The notes: generated by a model not told the origin, from the letters alone. 45,455 nucleotides of DNA from Prolixibacteraceae bacterium (GCA_019459525.1 JAIBEY010000090.1:1-45455), one strand, 5' to 3'; shown: positions 9,201-18,247, counted from the first letter of the stretch. Made by a program: numbers and translations.

Positions 9201-10405
9201 TCAAATAGCTTTCGCTCGGTAATATCTCTGGCCAGGCTTACAATAAAGAAATGTTCATTGGTTTCAATCGGGTATAAGGTGGTTTCAATGATTCGTGTCT
9301 GGCCATTTTTATTCCTGATTTTACGCTCTCTTAGCTTCCCAAATAATTCGGATGTATGCGATTGGAGCATTTGTTCGATATGCTCTCTCATGATGACATA
9401 CGATACCTGGTTTTTTTCGTGCGGTACGTTCAGTTCTGACTGAAAATCCCATATGGTCATTCCGGTACAGGTGCTTTTGCTGTATCCGGTAATTTTTTCG
9501 AGGGTGTGATTTGTTTCAATTATTATCCCCTGGTCATTAATGATCAGAATGCCATCAGTAGATTTTTCAATAACGGCCCGAAATTTCTCTTCACTTTCGG
9601 CTAACGCTTTTTCGATCTGTTTCTGTTCGGTTATGTCAATACTAAAACCTGCGATTCCTTCAATCTGGTGGTCGGCTATTATGGGTGCAACGATTTGTCG
9701 ATAGGTTTTTTTAGCACCGGAGTATTCTAATTCACATTCTTCATCTACCATGTTTCCCAGCAATGCTTTCTGGTTTAGCAATTTCCATAGTTGCGCAGTG
9801 TCGGTATTTATTTTTAGCGCGTTAGTTTTCTTTCCTAGAATACTTCCGTAGTGTTTTTTTAACCACTTGTTTTCTATAATTCCATATTCGTCTTTATCCC
9901 GGGCCCATATTTCAAAAGGGGCAATATCAATAATCGATTGCAGCAAGCATTCCCTGTTTGGGGCTATTTCGGTATCAACAACAGGCGTTGGGTTTTTAGT
10001 TTTTGCGGCAGTATTATTTGCGGTAAATTGCCCTGCATTTAAAAATAACTTTACTTGAATAGCATCCGCGATTTTATCGAACGGGTACTTCATAATGCCC
10101 AGGGCTCCAGATACAATAAGTTGGTCCTGGTTATCCTGAATATCTTTACCTGTTCCGGTTAAAATTACTGGAATGTTTACCGATTCCGGGTGTGATTTAA
10201 GTATTTCAATAATCTTCAGGAAACTTTTATTGCGCTGGTTGATGTGGATAAAAATGAGTTGAGGGTCTTCAGTTACAACTTGTTGGGCAAGGTCGGTTTC
10301 ATCTTCAGAAAATACAAATTCTGCAGTAGGATCGGCACTTCTGATTATCAACTTTAAGTCAGTAATGTTTGGCGTACTCGAGTCGAAAATTAAAAACTTG
10401 CTCAT
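6218..10405 (-). CDS. Multi-PAS sensor histidine kinase with a degenerate receiver-like N-terminus
   Basis: This is a very long kinase of 1395 residues. Residues 1-125 look like a CheY-type receiver: hydrophobic strands, VILTGTG, and a Lys in IMKYPF. The phospho-acceptor Asp is replaced, with the strand reading LIFIHIN and His54 at the expected place. Eight PAS/PAC units follow, each closing with a D(I/V)(T/S)xxK/R motif such as RDITERK or EDITARK. Then come a HisKA domain with the H-box FLANMSHEIRTPLN (His1176) and an HATPase domain with DTGIGI and GNGLGLAI. No C-terminal receiver or DNA-binding domain is present, and no transmembrane segment is obvious, so it is probably cytosolic. It lies 20 bases after the other PAS kinase on the same strand, so the two are likely one operon. 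The partner regulator is not in the window. Confidence 0.9.
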   Translation of the reverse strand: MSKFLIFDSSTPNITDLKLIIRSADPTAEFVFSEDETDLAQQVVTEDPQLIFIHINQRNKSFLKIIEILKSHPESVNIPVILTGTGKDIQDNQDQLIVSGALGIMKYPFDKIADAIQVKLFLNAGQFTANNTAAKTKNPTPVVDTEIAPNRECLLQSIIDIAPFEIWARDKDEYGIIENKWLKKHYGSILGKKTNALKINTDTAQLWKLLNQKALLGNMVDEECELEYSGAKKTYRQIVAPIIADHQIEGIAGFSIDITEQKQIEKALAESEEKFRAVIEKSTDGILIINDQGIIIETNHTLEKITGYSKSTCTGMTIWDFQSELNVPHEKNQVSYVIMREHIEQMLQSHTSELFGKLRERKIRNKNGQTRIIETTLYPIETNEHFFIVSLARDITERKLFEEALKNSESKYYGIFDANKDGISIFVINQDQTFSNFVEANKAAYEMLGYTKEEFLKKNIFDLELDHRSRLILGKIDELKKNNHINIETEIRHQKGQLLNVDIILVPIQYNNQIAIMIIVRDITERKKIDAELLESEKLYRNLVERLPDGVYKSSHEGRFIEVNPAMVKMLGYQSREELMAIDIKSELYFEPDDRESIILQEKLEEMGVFRLKKKDGSEIWVEDHGWYTIDDSGEILYHEGIMRDITERKIAEEILKESEERFKLLFEKAPVGYQSLDENGFLIDVNETWLELFGYRKEEVIGCWFGDFLAPEYQNNFRKTFARFKIAGKVNSEVEMMKKDGSVIIAHLEGQIGRNSSGSFKQTHFVISDVTERRKAEKAIADERILLRTLIDNIPDAIYVKDSFGRKLISNKADLEILGITDEKEVHGKTDMELSYPGNSVQTFNDDMTVIRTAQPILNRLEFFTDIKGEKRYFLTSKIPLTNDSGEIIGLVGVGHDITQQKLSEQKIIQLSKGVEQSPASIVITDTDGNIVYVNAKFTEITGYSYQEAISQNPRILQSGYTPKAQYAHLWKSLNDGNEYYGEIQNRKKNGELYWESVQISPIRDESGKVVNYMAIKEDITARKKTDLEIQKLSVAIEQNPASVIITNTQGIIEYINKKFTTISGYAKEELIGKVVRILKAGHTSEETYVEIWNCLFAGKEWKGEHKNRTKNREEYWESVLISPIKNKEGKITNFIILSEDISARKQMEKDLIKAKEKAEESDRLKSAFLANMSHEIRTPLNSILGFSDLLTDPNLDPDLSREYASLITTSGNNLLTIINDVLDISKIEAGQIVLAENEFSAQKVVSEIQKEYSFKANAKGVELRFAKEIAKDIIILRSDEMRIKQVLINFVGNAIKFTDRGYIEIGVKLMENQVIFHVKDTGIGIAKDFHDKVFDRFRQIEAAPTRKYGGNGLGLAITKNLAELLGGKIWLESELNHGSTFYFALPQAMVMLE

Positions 10406-10425
10406 AAGAAGATGATTCAGTTGTA

Positions 10426-12705
10426 TTAATGCAAAGGAAAACTAAACGTAAAAGTACTGCCTTTACCAAGAGTACTTTCAACCCAAATGTTTCCACCTTG
10501 TCTATCGATGAAATCTTTACATAAAACTAATCCAAAACCAGTGCCTTGTTCATTTTCTGTGCCTACAGTATTGGTGCGTTTATCTATTTCAAAAATTGCA
10601 GTGAGCTTTCCCGGGGCGATTCCGGTACCATTATCCGAAACTGAAACATTTACTTCTCCATCCAGTTCTATGGCCGAAATTACTATGTTTGATCCTGAAT
10701 ATGAGAATTTTATGGCATTTGAAATCAGGTTTCTGAGTATGGTGTCGATCATATTCTTGTCGGCAAAGATATGATAGTCTGTTTTTATGTTGTTTATAAT
10801 GCGGATTCCCTTGTTGAGGGCAGTACTTTCAATATAATGAATCGATTCACGTATTTGCCTGTTCAGGTTCAGTTTTTCCGGATTGTATTGCCCGCGTCCG
10901 GTTTGGTTCTGAGCCCATAAAAGTAAATTCTCAAGTAACTTGTAGGCCTGACTTGATGCACTTTCAATCGTTCTGATTCCTTTTAGAAGAGTGGCTTCAT
11001 CCAGATGGTTAAAGTTGGTCAGCAGCAAATCGGTAAAACCGATAATGGCATTAAACGGGCTTTTAAGGTCGTGCGCAATTATTGAAAAGAATTTATCTTT
11101 AGTGATGTTAATTTTTTGTAATTCAGTGGCTTGTTGCTTAAGTAAAATCTCGGTTTTTTTTCGTTCTGAAATATCAGTAAAATGAACTGTAATCGTATTG
11201 CTTTCTGTTTGAAAAACCTGCACACTGTAAAAGCCCGAAATCTCCCCTTCCTGATAACTAATCTCGAATTCCTGAGCTTCCAGTTCACCTTTGGCAATAC
11301 TTCTGAATTGCGCCGGTACGCCTGTGTTCGCCAAATTCGGGAATGCCTCTTCTATTGATTTGCCCATCAATGGTTCGTGCGATAGGCCCATAATCTTGTC
11401 GGCAGCCGGGTTTGCGCCATTAAATATAAGCCGGTCGTTATGATCCAGAAAGTAAAAGTACATTCCGCTGAGCGAATTTTCGACAATACGCCGGAATTTT
11501 TCCTCAGTAATACTGAGTGCTTTTTCGGCTAATTTACGCTCGGTAATATCTTCAACAGTACCATCATAATAAAGGGTTTTCCCATCTGAATCGAGTATTG
11601 CTTTACTGCTCTCCCTTAAGTAAACAGTTGTGCCATCTTTTCTAATCCAAGCAGTTTCAGCGCCATATACATATCTTTCTTTTTCAATCTGTTCAATAAA
11701 CAGCTTTCTATCGTAAGTCGATTCAAAACCCTCTTGTTCCAGATTTCGGTTGGTTAACTCTTCGAATGAGTTGTAGCCCAATATTTTAATTAAAGTAGGA
11801 TTTGCTAAAATAATTTTTCCATCCTGAGTCGTCCGGTATAGTCCAATGGTAGAGTTTTCGTAAAGAGACCGAAAACGTTCTTCGCTCACAGCCAGGGCTT
11901 CTTCAGCCACTTTTCGCTTGGTAATATCTTTTGAAACACATGTGACATAAATAACCTCTCCTTGTTCGTTCTTTATCGGATCAGCCATGGTCAGGAAATA
12001 ATGAACGTCGCCGGTTGGAGTAACCACTTTGACTTCAATTTCACCTTTCTGTCCGTTGCGAAATACTTTTCTCACAAGTGTCAGTCGTTTCTCCGCTTCT
12101 TCGTACGAAAAAATATCGTGGGGTGTTTTTCCAATAATATCTTCCGGCTCTTTTTTAAAATGCCGGGCGAATGCTTCATTTACAAAACGGTAGGTTTCGT
12201 TGGGGTTAAAACTGAAAATTGGATCGCTCGAATGATGAATCAAACTGCGGTATTTAAATTCACTTTCAAGTAAAATATGTTCGGCACGTTTGCGAGCCGT
12301 TATTTCGATAATCTGAATGATGTAACCAACAATTGTATGATCTTGGGCTATCCACGGATTAATAAAGCACTCAAAATAGCATTTTCCACTGCGGGTAATT
12401 TCATACCTTTTTTGTCTTTTGGCCAGGTCAAAATCAAATTCAAAATCAAATTTAGCCGGTATTCCTGAACGGATGTCAGCCTTTGTTTTTTCGGTAATTG
12501 GCGAAAAGGTAAATAGTCCGAATCGTTTTAATGCTTCGGGTTTTTGTATCCCAAAAAGATCAAGATAGGCCTGGTTGATATTTTCCAGTTTCCCTTCCGT
12601 ATTGTAAATCCCTGTTGAGACAGGTGACTGATTAAAAATATCAATGAATTTTTGATATTCAGAATTTGTATCTGCAATCGTGTTTTTTTTACTGATATCT
12701 TTCAT
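10426..12705 (-). CDS. PAS-domain sensor histidine kinase
   Basis: This kinase of 759 residues has four PAS units: one at the N-terminus (FIDIFNQSPVSTGIYNTEGK), then YRSLIHHSSDPIFSF, FRSLYENSTIGLYRT and FRRIVENSLSGMYFY. A HisKA domain follows with the H-box FFSIIAHDLKSPFNAIIGF (phospho-acceptor His545), then an HATPase domain with DNGTGIAP and GTGFGLVL. No signal peptide or membrane segment is evident, which suggests a soluble sensor of a cytosolic or redox signal. It is the first gene of a two-gene minus-strand unit. A near match to the -7 box (TACCTTGG, complement of 12775-12782) lies about 70 bases upstream. It diverges from the ECF sigma gene, but nothing in the sequence shows that it controls the polysaccharide locus. 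Confidence 0.9.
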   Translation of the reverse strand: MKDISKKNTIADTNSEYQKFIDIFNQSPVSTGIYNTEGKLENINQAYLDLFGIQKPEALKRFGLFTFSPITEKTKADIRSGIPAKFDFEFDFDLAKRQKRYEITRSGKCYFECFINPWIAQDHTIVGYIIQIIEITARKRAEHILLESEFKYRSLIHHSSDPIFSFNPNETYRFVNEAFARHFKKEPEDIIGKTPHDIFSYEEAEKRLTLVRKVFRNGQKGEIEVKVVTPTGDVHYFLTMADPIKNEQGEVIYVTCVSKDITKRKVAEEALAVSEERFRSLYENSTIGLYRTTQDGKIILANPTLIKILGYNSFEELTNRNLEQEGFESTYDRKLFIEQIEKERYVYGAETAWIRKDGTTVYLRESSKAILDSDGKTLYYDGTVEDITERKLAEKALSITEEKFRRIVENSLSGMYFYFLDHNDRLIFNGANPAADKIMGLSHEPLMGKSIEEAFPNLANTGVPAQFRSIAKGELEAQEFEISYQEGEISGFYSVQVFQTESNTITVHFTDISERKKTEILLKQQATELQKINITKDKFFSIIAHDLKSPFNAIIGFTDLLLTNFNHLDEATLLKGIRTIESASSQAYKLLENLLLWAQNQTGRGQYNPEKLNLNRQIRESIHYIESTALNKGIRIINNIKTDYHIFADKNMIDTILRNLISNAIKFSYSGSNIVISAIELDGEVNVSVSDNGTGIAPGKLTAIFEIDKRTNTVGTENEQGTGFGLVLCKDFIDRQGGNIWVESTLGKGSTFTFSFPLH

Positions 12706-12912
12706 AAAATCATTGACGGAGTTGAAAAAGTATTAGGTTATACGATTGATTCAATAAGTAAATTTTTTGATTTGCCAAGGTACGAAAATTCTAAAATTTT
12801 GCTAATCGCTATCCGCTTGTTTGTTGATTTTTAGTTTTAAATAGGTAGTTTTAAAATGTTAACCGAATTTGCAGATGCCGTAAAACAATGTCTCGTTTAG
12901 CCTAAATTATTC

Positions 12913-12920
12913 TTACTTTG
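12913..12920 (+). promoter_or_regulatory. Possible -7 box of the ECF sigma gene
   Basis: TTACTTTG lies 20 bases before the ATG and is one mismatch from TAnnTTTG. There is no clear TTTG at the -33 distance. The 235-base divergent gap (12706-12940) otherwise shows nothing I can name. Confidence 0.3.
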
Positions 12921-12940
12921 CACGAATTAACAGTTAACTA

Positions 12941-13498
12941 ATGCCTGATTTCGATTCTCTGTTTCGCAAATATCAACAAAGACTTTTGCTTTACACGCTT
13001 AAATTTGTAGAAAGCGAAAGCGATGCTTTGGACATTGTCCAAAACATTTTTGTTGCTGTTTGGGAAAACGGAAAATATCGGCAGGAAGAAGATTTGGTGC
13101 AGGCTTACCTTTTCAGTGCTGTAAAGAACAGTTGTTTAAATTATATCAAGCACCAGAAAGTGGTCAGAAAGTTTGAACATGATGTAGCACTGGAAATCAA
13201 AGAAATGGAGGCTTTACATTACCAGTCGGGCGAAAAATCGCTGATAGAGAAAGAGAGCCTGAAACAGATTAATGATGCGATTGACTCTTTGCCAGATATT
13301 TACCGGGAAGTGATTTTTCTTAGCCGCTTTGACGGGCTTAAAAACCATGAAATTGCAGAACGGCTGAATATCCCGGTACGAACTGTCGAAACTCGTATTT
13401 TCAGAGGCTTGAATGCGTTAAAAGAAAAAATGTCGCAAAAGTCATTTGTTATATTGCTGTTTATGAGGGATTTGAGTGTTAATGTTAATTTTAAGTAA
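12941..13498 (+). CDS. ECF-type RNA polymerase sigma-70 factor
   Basis: At 185 residues this is an ECF sigma factor of the type Bacteroidota pair with FecR and SusC. Region 2 lies at about residues 5-70 (LFRKYQQRLLLYTLKFVESESDALDIVQNIFVAVWEN, then a PAYLFSAVKN-like stretch). Region 4 lies at about residues 115-170 and has LPDIYREVIFLSRFDGLKNHEIAERLNIPVRTVETRIFRGLNALK, which includes a helix-turn-helix. It would direct RNA polymerase to the promoter of the SusC/SusD unit once released by the FecR protein encoded 78 bases downstream. The hydrophobic tail after residue 168 is unusual but short. Confidence 0.93.
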   Translation: MPDFDSLFRKYQQRLLLYTLKFVESESDALDIVQNIFVAVWENGKYRQEEDLVQAYLFSAVKNSCLNYIKHQKVVRKFEHDVALEIKEMEALHYQSGEKSLIEKESLKQINDAIDSLPDIYREVIFLSRFDGLKNHEIAERLNIPVRTVETRIFRGLNALKEKMSQKSFVILLFMRDLSVNVNFK

Positions 13499-13576
13499 AA
13501 AATAGTTTATTTTTTCTGACGTAGTTTTTGCCTTTCGGTTGTGTTGGTAGCATCAAACGAACAGAACCGAAACTGA

Positions 13577-14566
13577 ATGGAGGATAAAGCATACATCGAA
13601 GACCTGATTGCCCGTTATCTGAATGGGAATTGCCCGCCCACAGAGTACCAGGAACTAAAATTATGGTTGGAAGAATCTGCGGAGCATGAAAAAGTTTTTT
13701 TTTCGGTTAAAGATATTTGGGATTCATCAAGAACTTATCACGATAAATCAGAAGACCAACTGACTCTTTTCTATAAAAATCAATTCGAAAAAGCAAAAAA
13801 ATCAAAACAACTTTGGATTCGCTATTCCACTGTCGCTGCTGCAATTTTAGCTGTTGGATTACTCATCACTACACTTTTACCCTATACCAAAACTGCAAAC
13901 ACCGGACAGGAACTGGTGTTTTCGGTGCCTCTGGGTTCGCGCTCAACAGCTACGTTGGCCGATGGTACCGAAGTACACCTGAATTCAGGAAGTAAATTGA
14001 GTTATTCATCAGATTTTTCATCGATTAACCGGGTTGTTTACTTAACCGGAGAAGCTTTTTTTGATGTGGAATCAGATTCGGAGCATCCGTTTATTGTAAA
14101 AACTGCTGATTTTAATGTGAAAGTAACAGGTACCCAATTTAACGTTTGTACTTACACCGAAAATAACTATTCGAGTACCACACTCGCTGAAGGAAAAATA
14201 GAATTGCAGATTGGTGGATCGAACCAGAATTTTGAAATTAAACCTGGAGAAAAATTTGAACTCGACCGCCAAACCCGGAAGTACATTTTAGGAAGTGCAG
14301 ATATTGAATCGGAAATAGCCTGGAAAGACGGGGAATTTATTTTCAGGAACATCCCATTTCCGGAACTCGTAAAGAAACTCGAACGTTGGTATGATGTTCG
14401 GCTAAATTATTCGGACGAAGGGCTTCAACGGTTTTCCTATACCGGACGGTTTAAAAATCAGGAGACAATCTGGCAAGTGCTTGATGCCCTAAAACTTACA
14501 TCGCCAATTGATTACCAAAAAACAACATTCAGGGAGTTTAAACTTATTTATAAACCACTAAAATAA
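13577..14566 (+). CDS. FecR-family anti-sigma factor
   Basis: This is a 329-residue single-pass inner-membrane protein. The cytoplasmic N-terminus (1-78) carries the LIARYLNGNCPPTEYQELKLWLE pattern of the sigma-binding domain. A membrane helix spans about residues 81-101. The periplasmic part has the FecR signature: VPLGSRSTATLADGTEVHLNSGSKLSY, then VYLTGEAFFDVESDSEHPFIVKT and VTGTQFNVCTY. The C-terminal domain (IPFPELVKKLERWYDVRLNYS) resembles the STN fold that docks with the signalling domain of SusC. It likely holds the ECF sigma factor inactive until substrate-bound SusC signals across the periplasm. Confidence 0.93.
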   Translation: MEDKAYIEDLIARYLNGNCPPTEYQELKLWLEESAEHEKVFFSVKDIWDSSRTYHDKSEDQLTLFYKNQFEKAKKSKQLWIRYSTVAAAILAVGLLITTLLPYTKTANTGQELVFSVPLGSRSTATLADGTEVHLNSGSKLSYSSDFSSINRVVYLTGEAFFDVESDSEHPFIVKTADFNVKVTGTQFNVCTYTENNYSSTTLAEGKIELQIGGSNQNFEIKPGEKFELDRQTRKYILGSADIESEIAWKDGEFIFRNIPFPELVKKLERWYDVRLNYSDEGLQRFSYTGRFKNQETIWQVLDALKLTSPIDYQKTTFREFKLIYKPLK

Positions 14567-14581
14567 ACGATTAGAAAAAAT

Positions 14582-14614
14582 GAAGACGAATTGTCGCCAC
14601 AACAATTCGCCTTC
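14582..14614 (+). promoter_or_regulatory. Hairpin between fecR and susC genes
   Basis: The arms 14582-14594 and 14602-14614 form 12 pairs around one A/C mismatch (GAAG-A-CGAATTGT with ACAATTCG-C-CTTC, loop of 7). No T-run follows, so this is not a normal intrinsic terminator. Placed 44 bases before the SusC start, it could be a processing site or stabiliser that separates regulator mRNA from the abundant SusC/SusD mRNA; that role is inference. Confidence 0.45.
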
Positions 14615-14657
14615 GGTAACAATCAATAAATATTAATTGTCGAAACACTTCAAATCT

Positions 14658-17600
14658 ATGAAAAAAAAATGGATTCACCCGAGGGGTAAGTCTGCTATGG
14701 ACATCCCTCTAATTGTGCGTATTATGAAATTAGTAACTCTCTTTCTACTTGTTGCGGTGATGCATGTTGCAGCGGCAACCTACTCTCAAACTACTAAACT
14801 GAAGATAGTAGGACAAAACCTGAGTATCGGTGAAATTCTCGACCGGATAGAAAACCAATCTGATTTTTCGTTTTTCTTCAACGCCAATCAGATTGATTTA
14901 TCAAAACGGATGAATATTTCGGCTGAAAATCAGATGATAAGTAAAATTCTTGACGAAATTTTATATGGTTCAGGATTAACTTATACCGTAAATAACAAGC
15001 TAATTGTTATTCACAAACCGGGCGAAACCGAAAATGTGATGGGTAGCCAGCAAAACGGTAAAGTTACCGGTAAGGTAATTGATTCAACGGGGGGAGGGCT
15101 TCCCGGAGTTTCGGTAGTCGTGAAAGGTACCACCAATGGCACCATTACCAGTTTTGATGGTGATTATACTTTATCGAATGTTCCTGCAACCGGAACCATT
15201 GTTTTCTCTTTTGTGGGTATGAAAACCGAAGAAATTGCAGTTGGAAACAAAACCGTGATTAATTTAACCATGACCGAAGAATCGATTGGTTTGGATGAAG
15301 TGGTTGCCGTAGGTTATGGAACTGCAAAAAAGAGTGACATCACCGGTGCATTGACCCGTGTTACTGAAAAAACGATTAAAGAACGTCCGGTTCAGAATGC
15401 GATTCAGGCGATGCAGGGAAAAGCCGCTGGTGTGGATATCGTTTCCAATGTTCGCCCTGGCGAGGTTGCCTCGGTAACTATTCGTGGAACGCGTTCCATA
15501 TCGGCATCCAACTCACCTTTGTATGTGGTTGACGGTATTATCCTGATGGGCAGTATCAACGACATCAATCCCAATGACATCAGTAGTATGGAAATCCTGA
15601 AGGACGCTTCGGCTACAGCTATTTACGGTTCGCGTGGTGCCAACGGAGTTATTCTGATTACAACTAAAAAAGGAAGCAAAGGCCAGTTATCTGTTAATTA
15701 CGATGCAACCACTTCTTTCGAAAACATTCACTCGCTAACCGATTGGGCCAGTTCTGGTGAAGCGATTGACCGTATGCGTCTGGCTGAAATAAATGGCGGA
15801 ACCTACAAATTGGGCACAACCGCTTTGGGGTACGCCGACCCTCAGGCCGATATTAACAAATTTGGAAATTCGGATGCCGCAACGATCAGCGCTATAAAAA
15901 AAGCTTATGAATGGAATACTGATGGTACTGTTAAAACCCGTGCAGCCACAGCTGAAGAATTGGCTAAAGGATGGCCGGCACAGGTACCGGTTTACAATTC
16001 GGCCAATATTCCTACAACCGACTGGGAAAATATTTTAACCCGCACCGGAGTAACCCAAAATCATCAGCTCTCAATTTCTGCCGGGAACGAAACTTCTCGT
16101 TTATACGTTTCATTTGGCTACTACAACAACGATGGAACTCAAAAGAATCAGAAATATAACCGCTACACGACTAAAATAACCGGCGATATTACACCTGTTA
16201 AATGGATGGTTGTTGGTGCTTCGCTAAATGCAGCGATGACCCGCCAGCAATACGGAACCATCAACCGTTCGGGTAGCGCTACCGGGCCGCAGGATGCTTA
16301 TGGTATGGCGCTTAGCCAGTATCGTATGGCACAGCCTTTCGATGAAAACGGAGAGATGATTCTTTATCCGGGAAACAATCAGGCCGCTCCAACCTGGAAC
16401 CCATTGATTGATATGGAAAATACCGATGACGAACGCCGTGCCATGAATCTTCAGGCCAACTTGTATTCTGAAATTAAATTTACTCCATGGTTAAAATACC
16501 GGATGAATTTTGGGTCCGGTTTCCGCTATCAGCGTAACGGAGCCTGGCAAGGTTCACAATCAACGTTAAGGAGAAAAGCTAATCCTCAAACATCGGCAGC
16601 CAGTTATGGTACTTCAGAGAATTTTCAGTATATGTTGGAAAACTTGTTGTATTTTGATAAAACTTTTGGAATCCACACTTTGGGGGCAACCTTACTCCAG
16701 TCAGTTCAGAACAACCGTTCTGAGAGTTCCAGCATCAATGCATCCAAAATCATTTACGATTCTTCGAAATGGTACAATCTGGCGGCAAACCTGAATGGTA
16801 ATCCGGATAGTTATGGAACCGGTTTTTCTGAGAATTCGCTCATGTCGTACATGGCTCGCGTCAATTATTCGCTTATGAACAGGTATTTATTTACCGCAAC
16901 AGGCCGTTATGATGGAGCTTCAGTACTTGCCCCGGGTAATAAATGGGACTTTTTCCCATCGTTTGCCATCGCATGGAAGATGCAGGAAGAAAACTTTATT
17001 AAACCAATTACCTGGATTAATGAATTGAAAGTTCGCGCAGGCTACGGAGTTGTGGGTAATTCGGCCGTTGGAGCATATTCAACATCCGGTCCGCTTTCTC
17101 AGTATAAATATGCTTTTGGCGATATCGCTGCTATTGGTTACAATCCGTATAACATGCCCAATCCGGATATGAAATGGGAAACTACCGCGCAGGCTAATTT
17201 CGGTATTGATTATGCTTTCCTAGATAACCGTATCTCGGGTACTGTTGAGGTTTACCAGTCAAGCACTTCCAATATCTTAATGGATCGCAATATTCCGGCA
17301 ATTACCGGATTCCCGTTCATCACCGGAAATATTGGTAAAATGAGAAACCAGGGTATCGAGTTATCGATTTCAACGGTAAATATTCAAACTAAAAAATTAC
17401 GTTGGACTACCGATTTGAACTGGTCTAAGAACAACGAAGAAATTGTTGAATTGGTAAACGGCAAGGAAGACATGAAAGGAAACAACTGGTACATTGGTCA
17501 GCCGTTACAGGTGTTCCGTACCTATAAAGTAGATGGTTTATGGCAGAATACTGCTGAGGATTTAGCCGAAATCGCACTTTGGAAAGCCAATGGTTACAAT

Positions 17601-18221
17601 TTCGAGCCTGGCCAGTATAAACCGGTTGAACAGGGTACCGCTAACCACAAACTGGAAGACGATGATAAAGTTATTGTAGGTACCGTTCGGCCTAAATGGG
17701 TGGCTGGTATTACGAATTCGGTAAGTTATCAGAATTTCGAACTGAGTGCTTTTGTTTATGCCCGTATCGGACAGAAGTACTTCTCATCGCTCATCCCCGG
17801 AGGTTCAGGTGGAGGTAGCTATGTAGGGTATGTTCGTTCAGAGGATGCCTCAAACTTCTGGTCACCGGAAAATACCGGGGCTCGCTGGCCGCAGCCAACA
17901 ACAAACCCCAAAGCTTCGAATGCCGATGTAAACAGGGCAACCTTTATTAACGATGGCTCTTTTGTCGCTGTTCGTAATATTTCACTGTCTTACAATATCC
18001 CATCGCAATTTCTCGAACGGTTCAGGATAAAGAAATTCCAGGTTTACGGACAGATTCTCAATCCGTTCCTTTTTGGCGGCGATGTAGTGAAAGCCGGCAT
18101 CAATCCTGATGATACCAACGGTTGGACTAACGTTAACTCTAGTGGCGACCCTACAGGTGGTTCGAATAACAATACCATGGTTATCCGGAGTTTTGTACTT
18201 GGCGTGAGGGTAGGTTTATAA
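14658..18221 (+). CDS. SusC-like TonB-dependent outer-membrane transporter with STN domain
   Basis: About 1187 residues from ATG 14658; a TTG 21 bases upstream is less likely. The order of parts is: signal segment (MKLVTLFLLVAVMHVAAATYSQ, positioned after a basic lead of roughly 20 residues); STN domain (IVGQNLSIGEILDRIENQSDFSFFF to LIVIH) that contacts FecR; carboxypeptidase-regulatory-like domain (GKVTGKVIDSTGGGLPGVSVVVKGT); TonB-box region (DEVVAVGYGTAKKSDITGA); plug (ALQGKAAGV-like QAMQGKAAGVDI, TIRGTRSI, LYVVDG, ILKDASATAIYGSRGANGVILITTK); and a 22-strand barrel ending VLGVRVGL. It imports oligosaccharides, probably rhamnogalacturonan fragments, in an energy-dependent way with its SusD lid. 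The STN domain links import to ECF sigma control. Confidence 0.95.
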   Translation: MKKKWIHPRGKSAMDIPLIVRIMKLVTLFLLVAVMHVAAATYSQTTKLKIVGQNLSIGEILDRIENQSDFSFFFNANQIDLSKRMNISAENQMISKILDEILYGSGLTYTVNNKLIVIHKPGETENVMGSQQNGKVTGKVIDSTGGGLPGVSVVVKGTTNGTITSFDGDYTLSNVPATGTIVFSFVGMKTEEIAVGNKTVINLTMTEESIGLDEVVAVGYGTAKKSDITGALTRVTEKTIKERPVQNAIQAMQGKAAGVDIVSNVRPGEVASVTIRGTRSISASNSPLYVVDGIILMGSINDINPNDISSMEILKDASATAIYGSRGANGVILITTKKGSKGQLSVNYDATTSFENIHSLTDWASSGEAIDRMRLAEINGGTYKLGTTALGYADPQADINKFGNSDAATISAIKKAYEWNTDGTVKTRAATAEELAKGWPAQVPVYNSANIPTTDWENILTRTGVTQNHQLSISAGNETSRLYVSFGYYNNDGTQKNQKYNRYTTKITGDITPVKWMVVGASLNAAMTRQQYGTINRSGSATGPQDAYGMALSQYRMAQPFDENGEMILYPGNNQAAPTWNPLIDMENTDDERRAMNLQANLYSEIKFTPWLKYRMNFGSGFRYQRNGAWQGSQSTLRRKANPQTSAASYGTSENFQYMLENLLYFDKTFGIHTLGATLLQSVQNNRSESSSINASKIIYDSSKWYNLAANLNGNPDSYGTGFSENSLMSYMARVNYSLMNRYLFTATGRYDGASVLAPGNKWDFFPSFAIAWKMQEENFIKPITWINELKVRAGYGVVGNSAVGAYSTSGPLSQYKYAFGDIAAIGYNPYNMPNPDMKWETTAQANFGIDYAFLDNRISGTVEVYQSSTSNILMDRNIPAITGFPFITGNIGKMRNQGIELSISTVNIQTKKLRWTTDLNWSKNNEEIVELVNGKEDMKGNNWYIGQPLQVFRTYKVDGLWQNTAEDLAEIALWKANGYNFEPGQYKPVEQGTANHKLEDDDKVIVGTVRPKWVAGITNSVSYQNFELSAFVYARIGQKYFSSLIPGGSGGGSYVGYVRSEDASNFWSPENTGARWPQPTTNPKASNADVNRATFINDGSFVAVRNISLSYNIPSQFLERFRIKKFQVYGQILNPFLFGGDVVKAGINPDDTNGWTNVNSSGDPTGGSNNNTMVIRSFVLGVRVGL

Positions 18222-18247
18222 TCAACAAACATTAAAAATAATTATTC

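Noticed and set aside
6383-9443. Plus-strand open frames opposite the large PAS kinase
   Set aside because: They are shadows of a clearly coding minus-strand gene with repeated PAS/PAC motifs.
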